The position numbers and the translations under genes are program-made. This document shows positions 29,197-38,452 of a stretch of 64,000 bases of DNA, one piece after another. A model generated the notes under the pieces. The model was not told where the DNA came from and made no database searches. It saw only the letters and a program-made list of their open reading frames with translations. Source of the DNA: Stenotrophomonas koreensis (lineage in GTDB: Bacteria > Pseudomonadota > Gammaproteobacteria > Xanthomonadales > Xanthomonadaceae). The DNA is taken from positions 1 to 64,000 of the forward strand of contig NZ_LDJH01000029.1 of assembly GCF_001431525.1 (NCBI RefSeq), given 5' to 3'. Each line of letters starts with the position of its first letter. Within the stretch, counting starts at the first letter, position 1.

Positions 29197-29805
29197 ATGC
29201 GCCCATTACTTGGATCGGCCCTGTTACTGCTGAGCCTGGCCAGCCAGGCCAGCGTACCGCTGTGGCAGGTGGACCCGGTCCACAGCAAGCTCCTGGTCGC
29301 CGTCGAGCATGCAGGCTTCTCGCAATCACTGGCGTTGATGCCGGTCAGTGCCGGCGTACTGCACTACGACCCGGAACAACCGGACAGCAGCAGGGTCGAG
29401 GTCGTGCTGCAGCCGGCGCGGCTGGATTTTGGCGATGAGCGCTGGAACGCCGCAGTGCATGGCAGTGGCCTGCTCGCCGTGGACAATTACCCGGAGGCGC
29501 GCTTTCGCTCAGACAAGGTCACGCTGGATCAGAACGGTGACCTGCTGATCGACGGCACCCTGGAGCTGCGCGGGGTGAGCCTGCCACTGCAACTGCGCGC
29601 CCAGCGCAATGGCCAGCGTCGCCATCCGCTGCCCCCGTTCCGGCAGACGGTGGGCTTTTCGGCCACCACCTCCCTGTCCCGTGCCGCCTTTGGCGCCGAT
29701 GCCTGGCCGGGCATGGTCGGCGATACCGTGCAGATCCGGATCGAGCTGGAGGCCACCCGCGACCGCAATGCCGAACTGGCTCCGCTCACCCCAGATCAGC
29801 GCTGA
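29197..29805 (+). CDS. yceI: YceI-family periplasmic protein
   Basis: A 202-residue lipocalin-like protein with a Sec signal peptide (residues 1-18, LLLLSLASQAS). Mature family features include WQVDPVHSKLLVAVEHAGF at the start, a PEARFRSDKV strand, LRGVSLPLQL, and FSATTSLSRAAFG near the end. YceI proteins bind polyprenoid or amphiphilic molecules; the exact role here is unknown. A TAGACT -10-like box lies about 30 bp upstream. Divergent from the kinase pair and convergent with the glutaredoxin-like gene. Confidence 0.9.
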   Translation: MRPLLGSALLLLSLASQASVPLWQVDPVHSKLLVAVEHAGFSQSLALMPVSAGVLHYDPEQPDSSRVEVVLQPARLDFGDERWNAAVHGSGLLAVDNYPEARFRSDKVTLDQNGDLLIDGTLELRGVSLPLQLRAQRNGQRRHPLPPFRQTVGFSATTSLSRAAFGADAWPGMVGDTVQIRIELEATRDRNAELAPLTPDQR

Positions 29806-29806
29806 G

Positions 29807-29836
29807 TGGGCGCGGGCGCCGCCCCGGCGGCGCTCA
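29807..29836. terminator. GC-rich hairpin between convergent yceI and glutaredoxin-like gene
   Basis: GCGCCGCC and GGCGGCGC form a stem with a short CC loop between the two stop codons. The outer sequence (GTGGGCGCGGGC, then GGCGGCGCTCA) is also found at 1331-1351. Confidence 0.45.
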
Positions 29837-30061
29837 TGGCAGTGCCAGCCAGGCGCGCACCTGGTCGGCGGCAAACGGCCAGGCCAGCTCGCGCCCGCGG
29901 GCATCCACCAGCACCGGCACCCGCGCGCCGTAACAGCGCTCCAGGGCCTGGTCGCCATCGATGAAGACCGACTCGAATTCGGGCAGCTGTGCCTGCGCCA
30001 GCACCCCCAGGGCCAGGTCACACAGGTGGCAATCGTCACGCTGATACAACTGGAATCGCAT
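29834..30061 (-). CDS. Glutaredoxin-like thiol-disulfide protein (DUF836 type)
   Basis: A 75-residue protein with a thioredoxin-fold N-terminus MRFQLYQRDDCHLCDLA, giving a CxxC pair at Cys11 and Cys14. A cis-Pro segment, RVPVLVD, follows near residue 47. Size and the CHLC motif fit the small glutaredoxin-like DUF836 family. Probably cytoplasmic; the partner is unknown. Convergent with yceI and divergent from sdaA. Confidence 0.88.
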   Translation of the reverse strand: MRFQLYQRDDCHLCDLALGVLAQAQLPEFESVFIDGDQALERCYGARVPVLVDARGRELAWPFAADQVRAWLALP

Positions 30062-30159
30062 TTCCCCTCCGCCTGCTGGTCATTGCTGCGCCGCAAACAA
30101 CCGGCGCCATGCTTCCCACCTAGAATAGACAGCCTTGTACCGTCGTTAAGCAGCTGCGC

Positions 30160-31542
30160 ATGTCCGTTTCTACCTTTGATCTGTTCAAGATTGGCATTGG
30201 CCCGAGCTCCTCGCACACCGTGGGCCCGATGCGGGCGGCCGAGCGCTTTGTGCACCGCTGGCTGCTGGATGGCAATTGCCTGCGCGATACCGTGCGCATC
30301 CGTGCCGAAGTGTTCGGCTCGCTGGCCCTGACCGGGCGTGGCCACGGCACCGACACTGCGGTACTGCTCGGGCTGGAAGGCCATCGTCCCAACCTGATCG
30401 ACCCGGACATCATCCCGCAGACGCTGGCACGGATCCGCGCCGACAAGCGCCTGAACCTGATGGGCCAGCACAGCATTGCCTTTGATGAAAAGCGCGACCT
30501 GGCGCTGAACAAGCGCCAGAAGCTGCCTTACCACACCAATGGCATGCGTTTTACCGCCTTTGATGCGGCCGGCGCCGTCCTGGCCACCCGCGACTATTAC
30601 TCGGTCGGCGGCGGCTTTGTGGTCAATGCCGACGATGCTGCCGATGACCGCATCGTACCGGACCAGACTCCGCTGCCCTACCCGTTCAAAAGCGGCGACG
30701 AACTGCTGGCCCAGTGCGCGCGCAGCGACCTGTCCATCGCCCAGCTGATGTTTGAAAACGAGAAGTGCTGGCGCAGCGAAGAGCAGATCCGCGCCGGCCT
30801 GCGCGAAATCTGGGAGGCCATGCAGGCGTGCGTCAACCGCGGCATCCGCAGCGAAGGCGTGCTGCCCGGCGGGTTGAAGGTCGGCCGGCGTGCCCCGGCC
30901 CTGCACCGCGAGCTGTCCGCGCGCCCGGAAGCGGCGATGCGTGATCCACTGACCACGCTGGACTGGGTCAACCTGTACGCGCTGGCGGTGAATGAGGAAA
31001 ACGCCGCCGGCGGCCGGGTGGTCACCGCTCCGACCAACGGCGCGGCCGGGATCATCCCGGCAGTGCTGCATTACTACGACCGCTTCTGTGCCGGCGCCAG
31101 CGAACAGGGCGTGTTCGACTTCCTGCTCACCGCTGCGGCGATCGGCATCCTGTACAAGGAAAACGCCTCGATTTCCGGGGCCGAGGTCGGCTGCCAGGGC
31201 GAAGTCGGGGTGGCCTGCTCGATGGCCGCCGGTGGGCTGATGGCCGCGCTCGGCGGCAAGCCGGGACAGATCGAGAACGCCGCCGAGATCGGCATGGAGC
31301 ACAACCTGGGCCTGACCTGCGATCCGATCGGCGGCCTGGTGCAGATTCCGTGCATCGAACGCAATGCGATGGGCGCGGTCAAGGCGATCAACGCCACCCG
31401 GATGGCGATGCGTGGCGATGGCAAGCACAAGGTCTCGCTGGACAAGGTGATCAAGACCATGCGCGATACCGGCCGCGACATGCAGGACAAGTACAAGGAA
31501 ACCAGCCGCGGCGGGCTGGCGGTCAATGTGATCGAGTGCTGA
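30160..31542 (+). CDS. sdaA: L-serine dehydratase (Fe-S, single chain)
   Basis: A 460-residue enzyme deaminating L-serine to pyruvate and ammonia with a [4Fe-4S] cluster. The N-terminal domain opens with [19 protein letters not shown]. The C-terminal catalytic domain shows the cluster-region cysteines in [20 protein letters not shown] and [18 protein letters not shown]. Both domains are fused, as in the enterobacterial-type enzymes. A TAGAAT -10-like box is seen at about 30121. Convergent with metB. Confidence 0.95.
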   Translation: MSVSTFDLFKIGIGPSSSHTVGPMRAAERFVHRWLLDGNCLRDTVRIRAEVFGSLALTGRGHGTDTAVLLGLEGHRPNLIDPDIIPQTLARIRADKRLNLMGQHSIAFDEKRDLALNKRQKLPYHTNGMRFTAFDAAGAVLATRDYYSVGGGFVVNADDAADDRIVPDQTPLPYPFKSGDELLAQCARSDLSIAQLMFENEKCWRSEEQIRAGLREIWEAMQACVNRGIRSEGVLPGGLKVGRRAPALHRELSARPEAAMRDPLTTLDWVNLYALAVNEENAAGGRVVTAPTNGAAGIIPAVLHYYDRFCAGASEQGVFDFLLTAAAIGILYKENASISGAEVGCQGEVGVACSMAAGGLMAALGGKPGQIENAAEIGMEHNLGLTCDPIGGLVQIPCIERNAMGAVKAINATRMAMRGDGKHKVSLDKVIKTMRDTGRDMQDKYKETSRGGLAVNVIEC

Positions 31543-31566
31543 AACCGCGCTCGCTGGCCGGCCTGC

Positions 31567-31594
31567 TCAGGCGCCCGGCTTCAGGCGCCTGGCT
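31567..31594. repeat. Two tandem 14-bp units between sdaA and metB
   Basis: TCAGGCGCCCGGCT (31567-31580) is followed directly by TCAGGCGCCTGGCT (31581-31594), just before the metB stop codon. AGGCGCC from one copy can pair with GGCGCCT in the other, so it may serve as a terminator for the convergent genes. Confidence 0.45.
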
Positions 31595-32803
31595 TCAGCC
31601 GGCAACCGTCGGCACCACGCGCCCAGCGGCCTGCGCCGCCCGCTCCAGTGCGGCGGCCAGGTCCTGCAGCAGGTCCTGAGCCGCCTCGATGCCCACCGAC
31701 AACCGCAGCAGGCCATCACCGATGCCGGCTGCCTGACGCGCCGGCGCGCTCATCGCCGCATGGGTCATGCTCGCCGGGTGGGCCACCAGGCTTTCCACCC
31801 CACCCAGGGATTCGGCCAGGGTGAACCAGCGCAGGCCGGTGACAAACGCCTCTGCCGCCGGCAGCCCACCGGCCAGTTCAAAGGACAGCATCGCGCCGAA
31901 TCCCTGTTGTTGCCGCCTGGCCAGGCGATGACCGGGGTGGCTGGGCAGGCCGGGCCAATGCAGCGCCGCCACCGCCGGGTGGCCATCCAGCAAGGCGGCA
32001 ATGGCGGCGGTATTTTCCTGGTGCACGCGCAGGCGGGCATCCAGGGTACGCAGGCCGCGCAGGGTCAGGAAGGCATCGAACGGTGCTCCGGTCAGCCCCA
32101 GCGCGTTGGCCCACCAGGCCAGCTGCTCGTGGACCTGGGGATCGGCGGCCACGACCGCACCACCAACCACGTCGCTGTGGCCGTTGATGTACTTGGTGGT
32201 TGAATGCAGCACGACATCGGCGCCCAGCGCGATCGGCTGCTGCAGCGCCGGTGACAGGAAGGTGTTGTCCACCACCAGCAAGGCCCCTGCACGGTGCGCA
32301 GCCTCGGCCACGAAACGGATGTCGGTCAGCCGCAGCAGCGGGTTTGACGGCGTTTCCACCAGGACCAGTGCCGGTGCCTGCGCCAGCGCCGCCGCCAGCG
32401 CCTGTGGATCAGTGAAATCCACCGTGATCAAACCGAAATGGCCCTTGTCTGCCAGCGCATTGAACAACCGCCAGCTGCCGCCGTAGGCGTCGTGCGGGAC
32501 CAGCAGCTGCTGTCCGGGCTTGAGCAGGGCATGCAGGACCAGGCTGATGGCGGCCATTCCCGAGGCCGTGATGACCCCGCCGGCGCCACCTTCCAGTTCG
32601 GCCAGGGCCTGGCCCAGATGGTCCCGGGTGGGGTTGCCGCTGCGGCTGTAGTCATAGCGGCGCTTGCCGCCCAGGCCGGTAAAACTGAAGTTGGAGGACA
32701 GCACCAGCGGCGGGGTTACCGCGCCATGGGCGGTATCGCAGTCAATTCCAGCGCGTACCGCCAGCGTGCTCGCTGCCGGGAAATCTGTCGCGGTCAGGCT
32801 CAT
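31595..32803 (-). CDS. metB: Cystathionine gamma-synthase / trans-sulfuration PLP enzyme
   Basis: A 402-residue Cys/Met-metabolism PLP enzyme joining an activated homoserine with cysteine. Motifs: YDYSRSGNPTRDHLGQALAELEGG, SNPLLRLTD, and the PLP lysine in LHSTTKYINGHSD. Its start overlaps the metX stop by four bases (ATGA). Pairing with metX suggests O-succinylhomoserine as substrate. Cystathionine gamma-lyase or a sulfhydrylase cannot be excluded by sequence alone. It is under the same SAM riboswitch as metX. Confidence 0.9.
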   Translation of the reverse strand: MSLTATDFPAASTLAVRAGIDCDTAHGAVTPPLVLSSNFSFTGLGGKRRYDYSRSGNPTRDHLGQALAELEGGAGGVITASGMAAISLVLHALLKPGQQLLVPHDAYGGSWRLFNALADKGHFGLITVDFTDPQALAAALAQAPALVLVETPSNPLLRLTDIRFVAEAAHRAGALLVVDNTFLSPALQQPIALGADVVLHSTTKYINGHSDVVGGAVVAADPQVHEQLAWWANALGLTGAPFDAFLTLRGLRTLDARLRVHQENTAAIAALLDGHPAVAALHWPGLPSHPGHRLARRQQQGFGAMLSFELAGGLPAAEAFVTGLRWFTLAESLGGVESLVAHPASMTHAAMSAPARQAAGIGDGLLRLSVGIEAAQDLLQDLAAALERAAQAAGRVVPTVAG

Positions 32804-33795
32804 CGGGTTTCTCCAGGGGGATGCAAGGCACTGGCCAGCAGCGCATCGATACGGTCGGTTTCCTTCAGGAAGGCGTCATGGCCATAGGCCGAACGCAACA
32901 CGCGCAGGGTGGCCCGGCTGCCCAGGCCTTCGACCAGGTTGACCATGTCGGCCAGCGGCACCAGGCGATCGCCCTCCACCGCAATCACCGTGGTCGGCAG
33001 CTGCACCTGCGCCGGATCGACCCGGTGCAGGTCGATCGATTCGGACAGGCGCACGAAGGCGGTGGCCGGCATCCTGCCCACAAAGCGCGCACCGGCCGCA
33101 TCCAGGTAGTCTTCGGCCGGCACCCGCACCCGGCCATTGATCAACACCGGGGCAGCGTCAAAACGCTCGTCAAACTCTTCCGGCGTACGGTAGCTGAGCA
33201 TGGCGAACTGCCGGGCCAGGGCCAATCCGTGGGCATCACCGTACTGCAGCTGCCCCAGCGCCACCGCCCGCCGCTGCAACGCGCGCCAGGCGCTGGCGTA
33301 AGGGTGTGGCCGGTGCGCGCCACTGACCACCACCAGCCGTTGCAGCAGGCTCGGGTGTTGTGCAGCCAGCTGCAGCCCGACCAGCGCGCCGTAGGAATAG
33401 CCGACAAAGCCCGCCAGCTGGGCGATCCCCAACTGCGGCAGCAACTGCGCGATGGCCTGCGCCTGGTCGGCGGTATCGATGGGCAGGTCCAGCTGGCCAT
33501 CGGCGCCCAGGTAATCCATCGACAGCAGCCGCCAGCGGCCCGGGTCCAGCGTGCGTTGCGCCCCGACCAGGCCCTGCGCCCAGCCGGGCTCGGGCCAGAG
33601 TGCACTGCCTGCCAGGTGCCGGTTGGCTGAAATACCGCCGGCCACGAACAGCACCGGGGCATCGGCCGGGCCCTGCAGCTCGTAACCGATCCTGGCCACC
33701 AGCGGGCCGGCATGGCGCAGCACCAGCTCGGCCCGGTGGCTGCCGCGGACATGGGTGGGAACAGCGGTGGCAACAGGGGCAAGCGCGGCAGGCAT
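32800..33795 (-). CDS. metX: Homoserine O-acyltransferase (MetX, probably succinyl type)
   Basis: A 331-residue alpha/beta-hydrolase-fold enzyme that activates homoserine for methionine synthesis. The nucleophile elbow reads GYSYGALVG, an early block reads AGGISANRHL, and the catalytic Asp/His lie in VEGDRLVPLADM and AYGHDAFLKE. Xanthomonad MetX proteins of this short type have been shown to prefer succinyl-CoA; that is an inference here. The ATG at 33793-33795 has GGAG upstream, and longer readings run through the riboswitch. First gene of metX-metB. Confidence 0.92.
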   Translation of the reverse strand: MPAALAPVATAVPTHVRGSHRAELVLRHAGPLVARIGYELQGPADAPVLFVAGGISANRHLAGSALWPEPGWAQGLVGAQRTLDPGRWRLLSMDYLGADGQLDLPIDTADQAQAIAQLLPQLGIAQLAGFVGYSYGALVGLQLAAQHPSLLQRLVVVSGAHRPHPYASAWRALQRRAVALGQLQYGDAHGLALARQFAMLSYRTPEEFDERFDAAPVLINGRVRVPAEDYLDAAGARFVGRMPATAFVRLSESIDLHRVDPAQVQLPTTVIAVEGDRLVPLADMVNLVEGLGSRATLRVLRSAYGHDAFLKETDRIDALLASALHPPGETR

Positions 33796-33866
33796 GATGG
33801 GCTCCGACAGGGAAAAACCAGCAAGACCGCGCGGCAGACGTCCGTTCCGGGGGAGAGAAAGGACGG

Positions 33867-33983
33867 ACCATCTGCCGGGTGACGCCAGGGTCACACCGCA
33901 GGATTTGGCACCAACACACGACCGAAAGGTCGCGCTGGCTGCCCCGGCTTCATCGGGCCTGTCCCTCTGCCGGTCTTGATGGT
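33867..33983 (-). ncRNA. SAM-I (S-box) riboswitch controlling metX-metB
   Basis: Read on the minus strand, the aptamer starts with P1 ACCATC (33983-33978), then AAGACCGGCAGAGGGACAGG with the kink-turn core, GCCCGATGAAGCC, and GTTGGTGCCAAATCCTGC, and closes with P1' GATGGT (33872-33867). These are the conserved core segments of the S-box aptamer in the right order. A hairpin of GTCCGT with ACGGAC (33863-33868 and 33840-33845) overlaps the P1 3' strand by two bases and may be the expression platform. There is no clean U-run, so termination versus translation control is open. High SAM should reduce metX-metB expression. Confidence 0.9.
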
Positions 33984-33989
33984 GGACCG

Positions 33990-34019
33990 AGCATGCCACT
34001 GCCCCTGGAATGATGTCAA
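33990..34019 (-). promoter_or_regulatory. Promoter of the riboswitch-metX-metB transcript
   Basis: On the minus strand, a consensus TTGACA -35 (34019-34014) is followed 18 bp later by CATGCT (33995-33990) as a weak -10. The predicted start is near 33983, exactly at the riboswitch P1 stem. Confidence 0.6.
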
Positions 34020-34111
34020 TCGCTTTATCGGCATGAAAAGATAAATGCGCCAATTGGCAACCCGGCATGCCCGTGCTGGGCAAGTCTTCCCACCGATGCG
34101 ATGCTGTGCCG

Positions 34112-34960
34112 ATGTCCTGTCTGCGTCGCTGCTGTGTGGGTTTGTCTGCCGGCCTGCTGGCCCTGGTCTGTGGCACTGCCGCGGCCAGCCAGTGGCGCAG
34201 CGGCTGGGGCCTGGCCGGCAGCCCGCCCGCCCCGGCCAGCGACACCGCCACGCCACAGCTGCAGTTGCGCCAGCGCGGCACGCTGATCCAGGTCTGGGTC
34301 GACCACCGCGGCTTTGGCCCGGTGCAGGTCCGTCTGCGCAACCGCCAACCCGGGGTCTCGCCGCTGTTGCCGTTGCTGCGCACCCTGTCCGGGCCGGGCC
34401 AGCAGCTGCTGCTGGAATTGCCGGCAGGCCCGGCCTATCAGCTGGTGCTCGACAGCGTGCCTGGCCAGCCGCAGCCGGCCAGCCAGGCATTCGAGTACCG
34501 GCTGCCGTTCGACCCGGCTGCCGGGGTGCGCGTGCACCAGGGCGCCCATGGCCGAGCCAGCCATCACGATGCACAGAACCGCTACGCCTGGGATTTCGCC
34601 CTGGCCGAAGGCACGCCGGTGCTGGCCGCACGCGCCGGCCGGGTGATGGCCACACGCAGCAGCGCCTGCTGCACCACCAACGTGGCCGGCGATGGCGGCA
34701 ACTGGGTACGCATCGAACACGAGGACGGCAGCATGGCGATCTACGCCCACCTGCAGGCCGGCAGCCTGGCGGTCACACCGGGGCAGCGGATTGCCCAGGG
34801 CCAGCCCCTGGGCCGGGTCGGCAATACCGGCTACAGCCGTGGTGCGCACCTGCATTTTGCCGTGCAGATCAACACCGGGCTGTCCCTGCACAGCATCCCG
34901 GTACAACTGAATGGCCCGCAGGGCCGCTTGCAGGCCAGCAGCGGCAGCGCCGGACCCTGA
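34112..34960 (+). CDS. M23-family (LytM) metallopeptidase
   Basis: A 282-residue secreted protein with a signal peptide (about 1-28, ending GTAAAS). The N-terminal half is a beta-rich domain of unknown role. The C-terminal half is a Peptidase_M23 domain with RYAWDFALAEGTPVLAARAG, the zinc-binding Asp in AWDF, and HLHFAV near the end. The first M23 His appears to be in RASHHDAQNR. It probably cleaves peptidoglycan cross-links or acts as an amidase activator. I chose the ATG at 34112, which directly precedes the signal peptide. Divergent from metX and upstream of prfC. Confidence 0.88.
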   Translation: MSCLRRCCVGLSAGLLALVCGTAAASQWRSGWGLAGSPPAPASDTATPQLQLRQRGTLIQVWVDHRGFGPVQVRLRNRQPGVSPLLPLLRTLSGPGQQLLLELPAGPAYQLVLDSVPGQPQPASQAFEYRLPFDPAAGVRVHQGAHGRASHHDAQNRYAWDFALAEGTPVLAARAGRVMATRSSACCTTNVAGDGGNWVRIEHEDGSMAIYAHLQAGSLAVTPGQRIAQGQPLGRVGNTGYSRGAHLHFAVQINTGLSLHSIPVQLNGPQGRLQASSGSAGP

Positions 34961-34964
34961 CCGC

Positions 34965-34970
34965 TATAAT
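34965..34970 (+). promoter_or_regulatory. Consensus -10 box upstream of prfC
   Basis: A perfect TATAAT lies five bases after the M23 stop and 47 bp before the prfC start. No good -35 is seen at 17 bp. A GC-rich inverted repeat (GCGCCCGC/GCGGGCGC) lies in the leader near 34990-35005. Confidence 0.55.
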
Positions 34971-35017
34971 CGCCGGTTTAATCGCACACACGGCGCCCGC
35001 GCGGGCGCGGGTAGCCC

Positions 35018-36622
35018 ATGTCCACAGTTGCCACCGAAGCCGGACGTCGCCGTACGTTCGCAATCATTTCCCATCCTGACGCCGGCAAGACCACGCTGAC
35101 CGAAAAGCTGCTGCTGTTCGGAGGCGCGATCCAGATGGCCGGCTCGGTCAAGTCGCGCAAGACCAGCAAGCACGCCACCTCCGACTGGATGGCGCTGGAA
35201 AAGGAGCGCGGCATCTCGGTCACCTCCTCGGTGATGCAGTTCCCGTACGAGGGCAAGATCGTCAACCTGCTCGACACCCCCGGCCACGCCGACTTCGGCG
35301 AGGACACCTACCGCGTGCTGACCGCGGTGGACTCGGCGCTGATGGTGATCGACGTGGCCAAGGGCGTGGAGGAGCGCACCATCAAGCTGATGGAGGTCTG
35401 CCGCCTGCGCGACACCCCGATCATGACCTTCATCAACAAGCTCGACCGCGAGGGCAAGGACCCGATCGAGCTGCTGGATGAAGTGGAAACCGTGCTCGGC
35501 ATCCAGTGCGCGCCGGTGACCTGGCCGATCGGCATGGGCCAGCGTCTGAAGGGCGTGGTCCACCTGATCAGCGGCGAGGTCCACCTGTACGAACCGGGCC
35601 GCAACTTCACCCGCCAGGACTCGACCATCTTCGCCTCGATCGACGACCCGGCCCTGGCCGAGCGCATCGGCGAGAAAATGCTCACCGACCTGCGCGAGGA
35701 GCTGGAACTGGTGCAGGGCGCCAGCCATCCGTTCGACAAGGCTGCCTACCTGGCCGGCAGGCAGACCCCGGTGTTCTTCGGCTCGGGCGTGAACAACTTC
35801 GGCGTGCAGCCGCTGCTGGATTTCTTCATCGAGCACGCCCCGGCGCCGCAGCCGCGTGCCACCACCGGCCGCCAGGTGGCCCCGGCCGAGGACAAGCTGA
35901 CCGGCTTCGTGTTCAAGATCCAGGCCAACATGGACCCGCAGCACCGCGACCGCGTGGCCTTCATGCGGGTGTGCTCGGGCCGCTTCAGCGCCGGCATGAA
36001 GACCTTCCACGTCCGCTCCGGCAAGGAAATGAAGCTGGCCAACGCGCTGACCTTCATGGCCAGTGATCGCGAGATCGCCGCCGAGGCCTGGCCGGGGGAT
36101 GTGATCGGCATCCACAACCACGGCACCATCTCCATCGGTGACACCTTCACCGAGGGCGAGGCGATCAGCTTCACCGGCATCCCGAACTTCGCTCCGGAAC
36201 TGTTCCGCCGTGCGCGCCTGAAGGACCCGCTCAAGCTCAAGCAGCTGCAGAAGGGCCTGGCCCAGCTCTCCGAGGAAGGCGCCACCCAGTTCTTCCGCCC
36301 GATCATGTCCAACGACCTGATCCTGGGCGCGGTCGGCGTGCTGCAGTTCGACGTGGCCGCCTACCGCTTGAAGGACGAGTACGGGGTGGAAGCGGTGTTC
36401 GAGCCGGTCTCGATCACCACCGCGCGCTGGGTCAGCTGCGACAACGAACGGAAGCTGGAAGAGTTCCGCGAAAAGAACGCCTCCAACCTGGCGCTGGATG
36501 CTTCCGGCCACCTGGTCTACCTGGCCCCGACCCGGGTCAACCTGCAGCTGGCCCAGGAACGCGCGCCGGACGTGCGCTTTGCCGCCACCCGCGAGACCGC
36601 TTACAGCCAGGGCACGGACTGA
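35018..36622 (+). CDS. prfC: Peptide chain release factor 3
   Basis: A 534-residue translational GTPase that removes RF1/RF2 from the ribosome after termination. The G domain has G1 [10 protein letters not shown]2 [14 protein letters not shown]3 [14 protein letters not shown] and G4 FINKLDRE. Domains II and III follow ([23 protein letters not shown]). Length matches the family. Preceded by a consensus -10 and followed by a 12-bp hairpin. Confidence 0.97.
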   Translation: MSTVATEAGRRRTFAIISHPDAGKTTLTEKLLLFGGAIQMAGSVKSRKTSKHATSDWMALEKERGISVTSSVMQFPYEGKIVNLLDTPGHADFGEDTYRVLTAVDSALMVIDVAKGVEERTIKLMEVCRLRDTPIMTFINKLDREGKDPIELLDEVETVLGIQCAPVTWPIGMGQRLKGVVHLISGEVHLYEPGRNFTRQDSTIFASIDDPALAERIGEKMLTDLREELELVQGASHPFDKAAYLAGRQTPVFFGSGVNNFGVQPLLDFFIEHAPAPQPRATTGRQVAPAEDKLTGFVFKIQANMDPQHRDRVAFMRVCSGRFSAGMKTFHVRSGKEMKLANALTFMASDREIAAEAWPGDVIGIHNHGTISIGDTFTEGEAISFTGIPNFAPELFRRARLKDPLKLKQLQKGLAQLSEEGATQFFRPIMSNDLILGAVGVLQFDVAAYRLKDEYGVEAVFEPVSITTARWVSCDNERKLEEFREKNASNLALDASGHLVYLAPTRVNLQLAQERAPDVRFAATRETAYSQGTD

Positions 36623-36632
36623 CGCGACCCGA

Positions 36633-36666
36633 TGACCTGCTCCGTACCAGCGCCCGGAGCAGGTCA
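36633..36666. terminator. Hairpin after prfC
   Basis: TGACCTGCTCCG (36633-36644) pairs perfectly with CGGAGCAGGTCA (36655-36666) over a 10-nt loop, starting 11 bp after the prfC stop. No T-run follows, so its efficiency is uncertain. Confidence 0.55.
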
Positions 36667-36744
36667 ATCACGGGATATGGCAATGCAGCCATTGCGGGGG
36701 ACGCGGTAGGATGATTCACCCCACACTGTGACCTGATCCGACCC

Positions 36745-37377
36745 ATGACCTCGATTGCTTCCATCCGCGAGGAAATTGTCAATGCCATGACCCATGGCCT
36801 GGCGGCCACCGCGGCACTGGCCGGTGGCGCCGTGCTGATCACCCTGGCGGCGATCTATGGCGATGGCTGGCAGCTGGCCAGCGCGATTGTCTTTGGCGTC
36901 ACCCTGCTGCTGCTGTACACCGCCTCGACCCTGTACCACGCCATCCAGCACCCGGTATCCAAGGGCCGGCTGAAGGTCTTCGACCACTGCGCGATCTACC
37001 TGCTGATCGCCGGCACCTATACCCCGTTCACCCTGGTAGGACTGCGCGGGGCATGGGGCTGGGGCCTGTTCAGCGCGATCTGGACCCTGGCCGTGGCCGG
37101 AGTGATCTTCAAGTTGTTCTACACCGGCCGCTTCAAACGGCTGTCCACGCTGATCTACATCGCCATGGGCTGGCTGGTACTGGTGGCGATCAAACCGATG
37201 TGGGCGTCACTGGATGGCTGGACCCTGGGCTGGCTGTTCGCCGGCGGCGCCTTCTATACCCTGGGGACGATCTTCTATCACCGCGAATCGATCCCCTACT
37301 CGCACGCGATCTGGCACATGTTCGTGATCGGCGGCAGCGTCTGCCACTTTGTCTCGGTCACTTCGGTGATCCTGTAA
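36745..37377 (+). CDS. Hemolysin III / PAQR-family membrane protein
   Basis: A 210-residue inner-membrane protein with about seven hydrophobic helices. The family motifs are THGLAA (about 16-21), TASTLYHAIQH, FDHCAIYLLIAGTYTP, and a C-terminal HAIWHMFVIGGSVCHF. The conserved His, Asp and Ser positions suggest a bound metal as in PAQR receptors. The name hemolysin III is historical; the physiological role is not settled. A TAGGAT -10-like box lies about 36 bp upstream of the ATG. Confidence 0.9.
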   Translation: MTSIASIREEIVNAMTHGLAATAALAGGAVLITLAAIYGDGWQLASAIVFGVTLLLLYTASTLYHAIQHPVSKGRLKVFDHCAIYLLIAGTYTPFTLVGLRGAWGWGLFSAIWTLAVAGVIFKLFYTGRFKRLSTLIYIAMGWLVLVAIKPMWASLDGWTLGWLFAGGAFYTLGTIFYHRESIPYSHAIWHMFVIGGSVCHFVSVTSVIL

Positions 37378-37399
37378 CCCACCCAGCGCCACCAGACCC

Positions 37400-37423
37400 G
37401 CAGCCCCGCCCCCGCGGGGCTGC
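37400..37423. terminator. Hairpin between convergent hemolysin III and glycosyltransferase genes
   Basis: GCAGCCCCGC (37400-37409) pairs with GCGGGGCTGC (37414-37423), loop CCCC, followed by CGCGTTTC. Located 22 bp after one stop and 6 bp before the other. Confidence 0.65.
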
Positions 37424-37429
37424 CGCGTT

Positions 37430-38452
37430 TCAGGCCGGTTCGTCCTCTGCGCCCTGGGCAACGCCGGCCGGCAGCCAGCTCTCCACCAGGTACAGCGGGC
37501 GCTGCTTGGCTTCCTCGTACAAGCGGCCGAGGTACTCGCCGATCAGGCCCAGTGCGATCAACTGCACGCCACCGAGCAACAGGATCACCGCCATCATCGT
37601 CGGCCAACCGGCGACCCGGTCACCAAACAACAAGGCCTTGCCGACCACCCAGATCGCAAAGGCAAATGCCAGCCCGGCCGTGGCCAGGCCCAGATAGGTG
37701 GCCACCCGCAACGGCGCGGTCGAAAACCCGGTTACCCCATCCAGCGCAAAGTTCCACAGCTTCCAGAAGCCGAACTTGCTGCCCCCGGCCATCCGCGGCT
37801 CACGCCGGTACGGCAGGGCGACATGCCGGAAACCGACCCAGCCGAACAGGCCTTTCATGAAGCGCTGGCGCTCCCGCAGCTGGCGCAACGCCGCCAGCGC
37901 GCGCGGCGAAAGCAGGCGGAAATCGCCGGTATCGGCCGGGATCGGGGTGCGCGACAGGCGCCCGATCACCCGATAGAACAACGCCGCCGTCACCCGCTTG
38001 AGCCAGCCCTCACCCTCGCGCGCAATCCGGGTGCCATGCACATTGTCAAAGCCCTGCTGCCACAACTGGACAAACTGCGGCAGCAGCTCCGGCGGATCCT
38101 GGCCATCGGCGTCCAGAATCAAGGCCGCCCCCTCGCTGACCTGGTCCAGGCCGGCGGTCAGGGCCACTTCCTTGCCGAAATTGCGCGACAGCCGCAGCAG
38201 GCTCACCCGGCTGTCGGCCGCCGCCAGCGCCTGCAACACCGACCAGGTGTCGTCACTGCTGCCATCATCGACATACAGCACCCGCCCCTGCAGGCCGTCG
38301 ACCAGCGCCAGCGCCGCCTGGATCCGCGGATGCAGCAATGGCAAGGCCTGCGCCTCGTTGAACGCGGCCACCACCACGGTCAGCTTCAGTGGCAGGCCGG
38401 AAGGAGCCGGGATCAGGGTCATCGGCAGGGCCGCCGGTTCAAGGTTCATCAT
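37430..38452 (-). CDS. GT2 glycosyltransferase (GtrB/DPM1-like)
   Basis: A 340-residue membrane-attached glycosyltransferase. The GT-A domain shows [26 protein letters not shown] and [15 protein letters not shown] (metal-binding Asp), and then [17 protein letters not shown]. Two C-terminal hydrophobic helices (about 255-280 and 288-312) fit the undecaprenyl-phosphate glucosyl/mannosyl transferase type. Donor and acceptor are unknown. The ATG at 38452 overlaps the mtgA stop (ATGA), giving translational coupling. It could supply a lipid-linked sugar to envelope glycans. Confidence 0.88.
   Translation of the reverse strand: MMNLEPAALPMTLIPAPSGLPLKLTVVVAAFNEAQALPLLHPRIQAALALVDGLQGRVLYVDDGSSDDTWSVLQALAAADSRVSLLRLSRNFGKEVALTAGLDQVSEGAALILDADGQDPPELLPQFVQLWQQGFDNVHGTRIAREGEGWLKRVTAALFYRVIGRLSRTPIPADTGDFRLLSPRALAALRQLRERQRFMKGLFGWVGFRHVALPYRREPRMAGGSKFGFWKLWNFALDGVTGFSTAPLRVATYLGLATAGLAFAFAIWVVGKALLFGDRVAGWPTMMAVILLLGGVQLIALGLIGEYLGRLYEEAKQRPLYLVESWLPAGVAQGAEDEPA

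Noticed and set aside
33796..34383. N-terminal extension of MetX by about 196 codons
   Set aside because: The extended frame runs through the SAM-I riboswitch and promoter and is not homologous. The ATG at 33795 has a Shine-Dalgarno and the family N-terminus.
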